In this document: in pieces, positions 54,042-61,847 of the stretch
Position numbering within the stretch: position 1 is the stretch's first letter
Layout: each line of letters opens with the position of its first letter
Assembly (NCBI RefSeq): GCF_000799565.1
Contig: NZ_JUHB01000001.1
Span: forward strand, 434,001-498,000
DNA length: 64,000 nt
Direction of reading: 5' to 3'
Origin: Cellulophaga sp. Hel_I_12
GTDB lineage: Bacteria; Bacteroidota; Bacteroidia; Flavobacteriales; Flavobacteriaceae
Translations under genes and position numbers: made by a program
Notes under the pieces: model-generated
Database searches by the model: none
Seen by the model: only the letters and a program-made list of their open reading frames with translations
Told to the model about the DNA's origin: nothing

Positions 54042-56138
54042 ATGACACGAAACTTGCTCCTTCTTTTATTTTTTATAGTTTTTCCCAAAGCCACGCTAAT
54101 AGCCCAAATTCAGGGCGAGGTTGATTTTGAAAGCGCAAAAATTTCTTTAGAAATAGCTCCTGTAGAAAAAAAAATCAGCGGTACTGTGGCTTATAATTTT
54201 AAAGTTTTGAATGCTGTAGATTCCATTTTTTTAGATGCCAAACAAATGAAATTTGTAAGTGTTCATTGCAATGGTAAAAAGATTAAATATAAGAATAGTG
54301 GCGAGCAAATAATTATATATAAAAAATTTAAAAAAGGATCCGATCATTCTTTAACGATTCAGTATACGGCTATTCCTGAACAAACAGTTTATTTTGTTGG
54401 TTATGATGATGTTGTTCAAGGAAATGAGCAGATTTGGACGCAAGGACAAGGGAAATATAGCAGTCATTGGGTGCCTAGTTTTGATGATGTCAATGAAAAG
54501 GTGGAGTTCGATATCACCATCACTTTTGATGCTAGGTATCACATCATTTCAAATGGAAAATTAATAGCATCCACCCCGAATAACAACCAAACGACTACTT
54601 GGTCTTTCGATATGCAAAAACCGATGAGTAGTTATTTGTTGGCTTTTGCTATTGGAAATTACACGAAGGATACCATCCAAAGTACAAGCGGAATCCCGAT
54701 CGAATTATATCATTATCCGCAAGACAGTCTAAAGGTAGAACCAACGTATCGTTTTACAAAAACAATGTTCGACTTTTTAGAAACCGAAATTGGGGTACCG
54801 TATCCATGGCAAAATTATAAGCAAATTCCGGTCAAAGATTTTTTGTATGCAGGAATGGAAAACACCACGGCTACCATTTTTTCCGATGCTTTTGTGATAG
54901 ATTCCGTTGCTTTTACGGATAAAAACTATGTGAATGTGAATGCACACGAATTGGCACACCAGTGGTTCGGAGATATGATTACTGCAGTAGATGGAAACCA
55001 TCATTGGCTGCAAGAGGGTTTTGCCACCTATTATGCCTTGTTAGCTGAAAAAGAGATTTTTGGAGATGATTATTTTTATTGGAAGTTATATGAAACTGCC
55101 GAGCAGCTTTATGTTCTGTCAGAGGAAGGAAAAGGCGAAGCCTTAATGAACGCTAAAGCTAGTAGTTTAACTTTTTATCAAAAAGGTGCCTGGGCTTTGG
55201 TGCTCCTAAGAAATGAAATTGGTGAAAAAGCCTTTAAAAACGGAATTAAAAACTACTTAGAAAAGTATAAATTTAAAAATGTAACAACTCAAAATTTTAT
55301 ATTTGAAATGGAGCAGGCGAGTGGTATGGACTTCTCTAATTTTACATCGGAATGGCTGATAAGCACTAGGTTTCCCATTAGTAAGGTTATTTCATTTTTA
55401 ACTATTAATGCTAAAAGTTTAGCGTCGTATTTTGAGCTCAAAGAAACAGAGCAAAAAAAGCTAGACGAACATGAACAATTAAAACTTATAGAAGATATTT
55501 ATCATGAAACAAGGTCTACAGCCTTAAAAAGGCAATTGATTTTAGACTATTTTCCATTATTTTCTGAGGATTTTGTTTTAAAAATTATAGCATCTAAAGA
55601 TCTTCAAATTCGCCAAGCCTTACTTTTGTCAACTGAGCAAATTTCTGAAAATCTAAGAGGTGCTTATGAAAGCTTATTATCGGATAAGAGCTATATAACG
55701 GTAGAAGCTGCCTTATTTAAATTATGGGCTAGCTTTCCCGAACATCAAAAAAAATACTTAGATAATACGCAGGCTGTTATTGGTTTTCCTGATAAAAATG
55801 TTAGATTAATCTGGCTTACTTTGGCCATTGCTACGCCCAATTATAATGGTCTTAAAACAAAAGAATATTTTGATGAACTTAGTGCTTACACCAATTCGGA
55901 ATTCTCGATAGAAACACGCCAAACGGCTTTCAGCTATTTGCATCAAACTTTGGGATTAACAGACACTAACTTAAAAGACTTAGCTAAGGCCGCCATGCAT
56001 CATAGTTGGCAGTTTAGAAAATTTGCGCGAAATTTAATTGAGGAAATACTGAAAGACACCGATTATAAAAATAGATTTACAGCGCTGATAACTACGCTAA
56101 ATTTAGAAGAACAACGTTATATAAAAAGTAAACTGTAA
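54042..56138 (+). CDS. M1 family metallopeptidase (aminopeptidase)
   Basis: Exported zinc aminopeptidase, 698 residues from ATG 54042 (signal peptide MTRNLLLLLFFIVFPKATLI); a TTG 21 bp upstream is less likely. The exopeptidase motif is YAGMENTTATIF and the zinc site HELAHQWFG followed 18 residues later by the Glu of LQEGFATYYALLAEKE. The C-terminal half is a helical HEAT-like region typical of the family. It probably trims N-terminal residues from peptides in the periplasm. Two patatin genes follow at 3-bp spacing. Confidence 0.93.
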   Translation: MTRNLLLLLFFIVFPKATLIAQIQGEVDFESAKISLEIAPVEKKISGTVAYNFKVLNAVDSIFLDAKQMKFVSVHCNGKKIKYKNSGEQIIIYKKFKKGSDHSLTIQYTAIPEQTVYFVGYDDVVQGNEQIWTQGQGKYSSHWVPSFDDVNEKVEFDITITFDARYHIISNGKLIASTPNNNQTTTWSFDMQKPMSSYLLAFAIGNYTKDTIQSTSGIPIELYHYPQDSLKVEPTYRFTKTMFDFLETEIGVPYPWQNYKQIPVKDFLYAGMENTTATIFSDAFVIDSVAFTDKNYVNVNAHELAHQWFGDMITAVDGNHHWLQEGFATYYALLAEKEIFGDDYFYWKLYETAEQLYVLSEEGKGEALMNAKASSLTFYQKGAWALVLLRNEIGEKAFKNGIKNYLEKYKFKNVTTQNFIFEMEQASGMDFSNFTSEWLISTRFPISKVISFLTINAKSLASYFELKETEQKKLDEHEQLKLIEDIYHETRSTALKRQLILDYFPLFSEDFVLKIIASKDLQIRQALLLSTEQISENLRGAYESLLSDKSYITVEAALFKLWASFPEHQKKYLDNTQAVIGFPDKNVRLIWLTLAIATPNYNGLKTKEYFDELSAYTNSEFSIETRQTAFSYLHQTLGLTDTNLKDLAKAAMHHSWQFRKFARNLIEEILKDTDYKNRFTALITTLNLEEQRYIKSKL

Positions 56139-56141
56139 AAA

Positions 56142-57062
56142 ATGAGAGCTTTAGTTATTTCAGGAGGTGGTAGTAAAGGTGCTTTTGCAGGTGGCGTAGC
56201 ACAATATTTGATTGAAGAAGCGCATCACAATTACGATTTATTTATTGGCACGTCAACAGGTAGTCTTCTAATTTCGCACTTGGCCTTACATAAAATTGAA
56301 AAAATAAAAGAAATTTATACCTCGGTAACACAAAATGATATTTTCAGCAATTGCCCCTTTAATATTCATAAAAAACATGGAATTGAAACAATTGGTGTGC
56401 ACCACTTAAACGTTTTAAAAAACTTCTATAAGGGTAGTAAAACTTTTGGCGAAAGTTATAATTTGTTGCAATTAATAAAAAACACGATCAGTTTAGAGGA
56501 ATTTGAAGTTTTAAAAAATGGACCTAAAGAAATCGTTGTTACCGTTTCCAATCTTTCCCTAAATCAGGTAGAATATAAGTCTATCAACGACTTTAGTTAT
56601 GATGAGTTCTGTGAATGGATTTGGATTTCTTGTAATTATACCCCTTTTATGAGTCTTGTAAAAAAGAACGGGTGTGAATATGCTGATGGTGGTTTAGGTA
56701 CCATGGTGCCTATTGAAGATGCTATTCGACGCGGTGCCACCACCATCGATGCCATTATATTACAAACAGAAGTAACACATTTAAACAGAATGCCCTCAAA
56801 AAACGTATTCTCCTTATTAACCAATATGTTTGCGTTTATGCTGGACCGTATTGAGCATCAAAATATAAGAATAGGTAAGTTTGTGGCCAACCATAATGGG
56901 GTGATTATTAACTTTTATTACACGCCAACTGTTTTAACGACTAATTCTCTTATTTTTGACAAAGATAAGATGACTACATGGTGGCAAAGTGGTTTTAATT
57001 ATGCCAAATTTAAGAGTACAGAGAGTAGTGAGTTAGAACCTCAAACCCAACTTAATTTATAA
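56142..57062 (+). CDS. Patatin-like phospholipase (first of tandem pair)
   Basis: A 306-residue cytoplasmic acyl hydrolase of the patatin family without a signal peptide. The oxyanion loop is ISGGGSKGAFAGG, the nucleophile serine is in FIGTSTGSLL (GxSxG), and the catalytic Asp is in CEYADGGLGTMVPI, so the Ser-Asp dyad is complete. It begins 3 bp after the M1 peptidase stop, starting ATG. The next gene is a close paralogue. Likely cleaves membrane phospholipids or other acyl esters; substrate unknown. Confidence 0.92.
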   Translation: MRALVISGGGSKGAFAGGVAQYLIEEAHHNYDLFIGTSTGSLLISHLALHKIEKIKEIYTSVTQNDIFSNCPFNIHKKHGIETIGVHHLNVLKNFYKGSKTFGESYNLLQLIKNTISLEEFEVLKNGPKEIVVTVSNLSLNQVEYKSINDFSYDEFCEWIWISCNYTPFMSLVKKNGCEYADGGLGTMVPIEDAIRRGATTIDAIILQTEVTHLNRMPSKNVFSLLTNMFAFMLDRIEHQNIRIGKFVANHNGVIINFYYTPTVLTTNSLIFDKDKMTTWWQSGFNYAKFKSTESSELEPQTQLNL

Positions 57063-57065
57063 CAT

Positions 57066-57962
57066 TTGAAAGCATTAGTAATTAGTGGTGGAGGCAGTAA
57101 AGGTGCTTTTGCGGGTGGTGTGGCACAATATTTAATAGAAGTTAAAAAAAAGCAATACGACCTTTTTTTAGGCACTTCTACGGGTAGTCTTTTAATTCCA
57201 CAATTAGCCCTAAATAACATCGGTAAATTATATGATATTTATACCAATGTAAATCAAAACTCTATTTTTAGTCTAAATCCGTTTATCGTCAAGAAAAGAG
57301 ATAATAGAGAGTATGTGACTATTAATTATTTCACCACCTTATTGCAATTTATCAAACGGAAAAGAACTTTCGGTGAAAGTGGGGCATTGCGTCGTACGAT
57401 TAAAAAGAATTTTTCTCCTCAAGAATTTCAAGAACTCAAAAAATCGAATAAAACGCTTGTAGTGACGGTATCAAACCTATCCAAAAATAGGGTAGAGTAT
57501 AAGCAATTAACTGATTTTAATTATGATGAATTTTGTGATTGGATTTGGATTTCCTGTAATTATATTCCCTTTATGTCTTTGGTGACTAAAAACGGTTTTG
57601 AATATGGCGACGGTGGCTTGGGTTGCGTTGTGCCCATTCGTGAGGCCATTAAGCGAGGTGCTACAGAAGTTGATGCTATTATTTTAGAATCAGAAAATTT
57701 AAATCAGCATAAAGTTTTAGGTAAAAATCCGTTTTCATTGATGCTCAGTATTTATGGTTTTGTATTAGACCAAATAGAATATCATGATGTTTCCGAAGGG
57801 GTATTATCTGCAAAACTTAATAATGTAAAACTCAATTTATATTATACACCAACAAGCCTTACCGAAAACTCCTTAGTTTTTAATAAAAAATTAATGCACG
57901 ATTGGTGGCTACAGGGCTTCGGTTATGCAGAAGCAAAATTCAATGGTGTTAAAGAAAATTAG
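57066..57962 (+). CDS. Patatin-like phospholipase (second of tandem pair)
   Basis: A 298-residue paralogue of the preceding gene that starts at TTG 57066, 3 bp after its stop. Same landmarks: ISGGGSKGAFAGGVAQYLIE, FLGTSTGSLL nucleophile, and FEYGDGGLGCVVPIREAI with the Asp-Gly-Gly. DEFCDWIWISCNYIPFMSLV is nearly identical to DEFCEWIWISCNYTPFMSLV in the first copy, showing an old tandem duplication with both dyads kept. The N-terminal MKALVISGG fixes the start. Confidence 0.92.
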   Translation: MKALVISGGGSKGAFAGGVAQYLIEVKKKQYDLFLGTSTGSLLIPQLALNNIGKLYDIYTNVNQNSIFSLNPFIVKKRDNREYVTINYFTTLLQFIKRKRTFGESGALRRTIKKNFSPQEFQELKKSNKTLVVTVSNLSKNRVEYKQLTDFNYDEFCDWIWISCNYIPFMSLVTKNGFEYGDGGLGCVVPIREAIKRGATEVDAIILESENLNQHKVLGKNPFSLMLSIYGFVLDQIEYHDVSEGVLSAKLNNVKLNLYYTPTSLTENSLVFNKKLMHDWWLQGFGYAEAKFNGVKEN

Positions 57963-58197
57963 GTATTCGTTCATGCTTGTTCGAAAAAAATAATATTATC
58001 GCTATTTTGTTTTGAACTTGCTCTCGAATTACGTAGACTTTAAAATTGCTGGGTATTGCCTTGACCTAAATTTTAAGGTGCTGGCAGATTTTTGGATGGT
58101 TGTTTGCCATACAATGTCACATGGTAAATCATCAGATCTTCAAATTGGTAAATCAGTGCAATGCTACATGGAAGGCATTGTATCCTTCATCATTTTT

Positions 58198-58716
58198 TTA
58201 CCACAAACTACTAATTTCTTTTTTGACAAAAGACAAAGCTGTTCCGGACGGGGAGGCTTTATCCATCGTATCACTCAACACATCTTCTCGTAATTTATCA
58301 GCCGTCTCGGAGTCGCTCATGGCCGCTTTTCTGATCGATTGAATTGTGGCGCTTTTTGCCGCCTTGATGATATTCCAGCAGTCATCGGTAATGTATATTT
58401 GTTGAGAAAGATTGTGCTCAAATTCCGTTTCAATACTTCGAATTAAAAGCGATTCATAATCGTTCTTATTGGTAGATTTTGGAACAACACGTACCACAAG
58501 ACTCGGAATTGAAATTCGTTCTAAAAACAATGCCATTCGCTCATAAGCCTGCAAACGAATGGGTAAGGTACTTTTTTGAGTATCTTTTTGCAACAGGTAT
58601 CGTCTACGACCTTCTTCATTCTTAGTATGTAGTTTAAAAAAATAAAAGGCAACAACGCCTGTGACTACAGCTGGTAATAAAAAAGCAAAGGCTTGTAGAA
58701 TTTGATCTCCGTTCAT
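58198..58716 (-). CDS. Membrane-anchored hypothetical protein (DUF7935-like)
   Basis: A 172-residue protein with one N-terminal hydrophobic helix (ILQAFAFLLPAVVTGVVAFYFF) and a cytoplasmic helical part rich in charged residues (KNEEGRRRYLLQKDTQKSTL, LPIRLQAYERMALFLERISI, ETEFEHNLSQQIYITDDCWN). I recall similar flavobacterial proteins under the name DUF7935, from memory only. No catalytic motif is visible. It lies convergent to the second patatin across a 235-bp spacer. Function unknown. Confidence 0.75.
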   Translation of the reverse strand: MNGDQILQAFAFLLPAVVTGVVAFYFFKLHTKNEEGRRRYLLQKDTQKSTLPIRLQAYERMALFLERISIPSLVVRVVPKSTNKNDYESLLIRSIETEFEHNLSQQIYITDDCWNIIKAAKSATIQSIRKAAMSDSETADKLREDVLSDTMDKASPSGTALSFVKKEISSLW

Positions 58717-58908
58717 AATACGTTTGGTTTTATTTAGTTTACCTTTTTTAAACGACTCTTTTTTTAAAAAAGTATTTCCTATTCCTTTTTTTATAATTCC
58801 AAGAGCTGCTAGTTTGATACTTTTAGTTGATCAAACAATAATTTGATATGAAAGCCTTATTAAAAATTTAATTTTTATAAAAAATGTAGCAACTTAAGGG
58901 TGGAAACC

Positions 58909-59697
58909 TTACTTGTTCGCCGCTTTAAATTGTTCGCGAAGTTCAAAGTAAAAGGCATCAAATTTTGGAAATACTTTGATACTCATTCCCTCTGAAAAAG
59001 CGCCATCTTTTGCTGTAGGATGTATCCGGTTTGCATTAATACTATGTTTTTTTAAAAATAAATTCACCAACATGGTGGCTTGATTCAATGCCACATCAAA
59101 TTCCCCAGTATTGGTGAGCGTTTCAACCACGATATTTGTATCTCGGTAATTTTTTAAAACCGTTGCTATTTGGCTGACCATCGATTCTGAGTTTGCTTTT
59201 TGAGCGGCATCTTTACTCACTAAACCTTCGCGGATAGCTTGGTTTAAAGAAATAATGACAGCCCCATTTGATACACTGATGTTCGCCGATTCTCCTAAGG
59301 CTTTTTTAAAATCAGTGAGCACCAATAAAGCAAGGGAGTCATGACTACTAAAACGATCTGTGATTTTTTTTAATTGAATTTCTTTATCCCGTAAACTTTC
59401 TAATGTTTTACCGATATTTTCAGATTTTTCGATAGAAGCAGAAGTAAAATTATTGATATTTTGCATTAAAGATTTATTGGTCTCTAATAATTCATCTGCT
59501 TGTACTTTATAGGAGTCAGCTTCTGTTTTGCTGACAATTTCTTTTTTTCTTGAAATAGCCAATTGGTTTTGAATCGAATCTTTAGCCATTTTTAAACTTT
59601 CGATCTCGAGAAGTAAGTCGCTCTTTTTTTGAGCTTGTATGGGGCTTATGCCTAGTAAAATGATAAATAAGAAAAAAGAATATTTAAGCATCATCAA
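58909..59697 (-). CDS. Periplasmic coiled-coil protein with degenerate OmpA-like domain
   Basis: A 262-residue exported protein (signal peptide around MLKYSFFLFIILLGISPIQA). Residues ~25-130 form a long coiled coil (SDLLLEIESLKMAKDSIQNQ, then KEIVSKTEADSYKVQADELL). The C-terminal ~120 residues follow the OmpA/MotB plan (SVSNGAVIISLNQAI, NIVVETLTNTGEFDVALNQA, then FLKKHSINANRI). The Asp and Arg that bind peptidoglycan in OmpA appear replaced (TNTG for D-x-x-G, and ATML where the R-A pair sits), so wall binding is doubtful. Monocistronic. Confidence 0.7.
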   Translation of the reverse strand: MMMLKYSFFLFIILLGISPIQAQKKSDLLLEIESLKMAKDSIQNQLAISRKKEIVSKTEADSYKVQADELLETNKSLMQNINNFTSASIEKSENIGKTLESLRDKEIQLKKITDRFSSHDSLALLVLTDFKKALGESANISVSNGAVIISLNQAIREGLVSKDAAQKANSESMVSQIATVLKNYRDTNIVVETLTNTGEFDVALNQATMLVNLFLKKHSINANRIHPTAKDGAFSEGMSIKVFPKFDAFYFELREQFKAANK

Positions 59698-59858
59698 AAG
59701 TATTAATTTGTTAAGGTGATTTATAATTCGTTTAATTTAAATTTTATAGTATTTATGGTTGTCCTTTAAAGTGATCAATTCGTTGAAAATGAGCAAAATA
59801 GTGTAGTAGTAAATTAATTGCTTAATCTATGAGGGACTAATAAACTGACACAGTAATG

Positions 59859-61136
59859 CTAACTTTTATTCAAAAAATCTAAACTCATGGCTGTCATTGT
59901 TTTAACGCCCAATAATAAGCCACTATCATCGATTTTAAAATCAGGAGTATGGTGTGGGAAAGCTTGAGTGTTTCCTGGTGTCATTCCTCCTAAGAAGAAA
60001 TAAAAACCGGGAATGACTTTTTGAAAATAAGAAAAATCTTCAGCACCCGTTACCGCTTTTTGGGGTATTACCCTATCTTTTCCAGCTACACGTTCTAAAG
60101 TAGGAAGCATTTGCACTACTAAATCAGGATCATTATAGGTTATTTCTGTACTGTTGATAATTTCAATAGTGGCATCGCCACCATAAGCTTTTGCTAGTGC
60201 AGGTACCATTTCTTGCATTCTGCGATTAATTAGTTTCTGCATGTCGTAGTCCAGAGTCCTTATGGTTCCAATCATTTCAGCAGTTTCTGGAATAATATTA
60301 AACCGCACGCCACTGGTAATTTTACCAACGGTAATTACTGCTGCTTCGTTTGTAAGTTCTGCTTCACGGCTAATAATGGTCTGTAAGCCATCAATAATTT
60401 TAGCACTAATTAAGATAGGATCAACGCCAGACCAGGGTTGAGAACCATGACTTTGCTTTCCTTTGACTTGAATCACAAATCGCTGTGCAGCGGCCATAGT
60501 ACCACCTGATTTGTAACGAATTGTCCCTACAGGCGTACTTGAATTAATATGTAATCCAAATATCGCATCAACTTTAGGATTTTCTAAAACACCTTCTTTA
60601 ATCATCAAAGAAGCTCCGCCTTCTTCCCCTGGAGGTGCACCTTCTTCGGCAGGTTGAAAAATAAACTTAACTGTACCTTTAATTTTATCTTTATTTTTAG
60701 AAAGCACTTCGGCAACGCCCATTAAAATAGCAATGTGGGTATCGTGACCACAGGCATGCATGACACCTACTTTTTCTCCGGCGAACTCACCAATTTCAGA
60801 TGATTTAAAGGGTAAATCATTACGTTCAGTAACGGGTAGGGCATCTATATCTGCGCGCAAACCTATTACCTTACCTGGTTTATCACCTTTTAATATACCT
60901 ACCACTCCTGTTTTTGCTACACCTGTTTGTACTTCTATTCCAAGTGATTTTAAATGTTTGGCTATTTTCTCCGCTGTCTTAAATTCTCTATTTGATAATT
61001 CTGGAAATTGATGAAAATCTCTGCGCCAATCAATTACTTTAGATGCTACTTTTTCAAAATCTTTTTCTAATCCAGCGTTTTGTGCTAAAAGGATTCCTCC
61101 GCAAAAAAGGCAAAAAATAAGTATCAGTTTAGTCAT
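59859..61136 (-). CDS. Exported M20 family amidohydrolase
   Basis: Zinc or manganese-dependent carboxypeptidase/aminoacylase of the hippurate/IAA-amino-acid hydrolase group, 425 residues with a signal peptide (ending GGILLAQ). Metal and catalytic motifs: RADIDALPVTERNDL, MHACGHDTHIAILMGVAEVL, FQPAEEGAPPGEEGGASLMI, and the C-terminal AVTGAEDFSYFQKVIPGFYF. The central dimerisation domain is intact. It is 3 bp downstream of a secreted DsrE-like gene, so the two are probably co-expressed. It likely deacylates N-acyl amino acids in the periplasm. Confidence 0.94.
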   Translation of the reverse strand: MTKLILIFCLFCGGILLAQNAGLEKDFEKVASKVIDWRRDFHQFPELSNREFKTAEKIAKHLKSLGIEVQTGVAKTGVVGILKGDKPGKVIGLRADIDALPVTERNDLPFKSSEIGEFAGEKVGVMHACGHDTHIAILMGVAEVLSKNKDKIKGTVKFIFQPAEEGAPPGEEGGASLMIKEGVLENPKVDAIFGLHINSSTPVGTIRYKSGGTMAAAQRFVIQVKGKQSHGSQPWSGVDPILISAKIIDGLQTIISREAELTNEAAVITVGKITSGVRFNIIPETAEMIGTIRTLDYDMQKLINRRMQEMVPALAKAYGGDATIEIINSTEITYNDPDLVVQMLPTLERVAGKDRVIPQKAVTGAEDFSYFQKVIPGFYFFLGGMTPGNTQAFPHHTPDFKIDDSGLLLGVKTMTAMSLDFLNKS

Positions 61137-61139
61137 AAT

Positions 61140-61685
61140 TTAAAATTTTATCAGGTTATAATCGTTTTTTTGTAATTGGATTAGCGCTGTCATTGCTGAT
61201 AATGCAACTTGTACATTGGGAAGCAACTCTTCTTTGCTAAAGCCTCTGGAATGTATGGACTGCCCACAAACAATCACTTGCCCGCCAGCAGCTTGAAGTG
61301 CAGAAATAAGTTCCGCATTCGGGTTGTTAGTTCCATATCTTTTTTGATATGCCTCGTTACTCATAAGATCTTTTGTTGCCAAATTATGCAGTATTAAAGC
61401 AACTTTAAGATTTTCCGGTGGAACCCCTGCTTGAGCATGCATATTTAAAAAACGAGCAGCAGTTTCTATAGACTTGTTGAGTTCCCCTTGGTTATCAGGA
61501 GTACTCATGATATCAAAAACAGCTTTAAATTCTAAAGAAGTATCTGTCTTAAAATCTGGATTTTCAATTTTAGATACTTTTCCAAATTCCATAATGACAG
61601 GACCAGCTGCCCTATCTTGTGCCCATCCAGAAAAAAGAAAACCACACAAGGCGATACTCCATAAAAATATTGGTTTCATTATCAA
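61140..61685 (-). CDS. Exported DsrE/DsrF-like family protein
   Basis: A 181-residue protein with a signal peptide (MKPIFLWSIALCGFLFSGWA) and a DsrE-like fold: ENLKVALILHNLATKDLMSN and ALQAAGGQVIVCGQSIHSRG with the conserved cysteine, then LPNVQVALSAMTALIQLQK. Cytoplasmic DsrE proteins shuttle sulfur, but exported Bacteroidota members like this are uncharacterised. It is first in a two-gene unit with an M20 amidohydrolase, and its start is divergent from the helicase gene. The first ATG is used; a second ATG two codons on is equally possible. Confidence 0.85.
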   Translation of the reverse strand: MIMKPIFLWSIALCGFLFSGWAQDRAAGPVIMEFGKVSKIENPDFKTDTSLEFKAVFDIMSTPDNQGELNKSIETAARFLNMHAQAGVPPENLKVALILHNLATKDLMSNEAYQKRYGTNNPNAELISALQAAGGQVIVCGQSIHSRGFSKEELLPNVQVALSAMTALIQLQKNDYNLIKF

Positions 61686-61847
61686 ACAGTTATAAAAATT
61701 AAGATAAACTAAATTACTCTAGTCTTTCAAATATATTGAAATTCAATAGAATGAGGTGCTATTGTTCATAATTATTGAAAATAGCATTTTAGTTTGCTAG
61801 CAATAATCGTTAATTTCACGCCTCCTTAAAATAATAATCAAATACAC

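Noticed and set aside
58157..58181. CAATGC...GCATTG repeat after the patatin pair as a terminator
   Set aside because: Six-bp stem without an adjacent T run; not convincing.
58012..58293. Small frame downstream of the second patatin on the plus strand
   Set aside because: Begins with TTG, overlaps the well-supported minus-strand gene at 58198-58716, and has no recognisable features.
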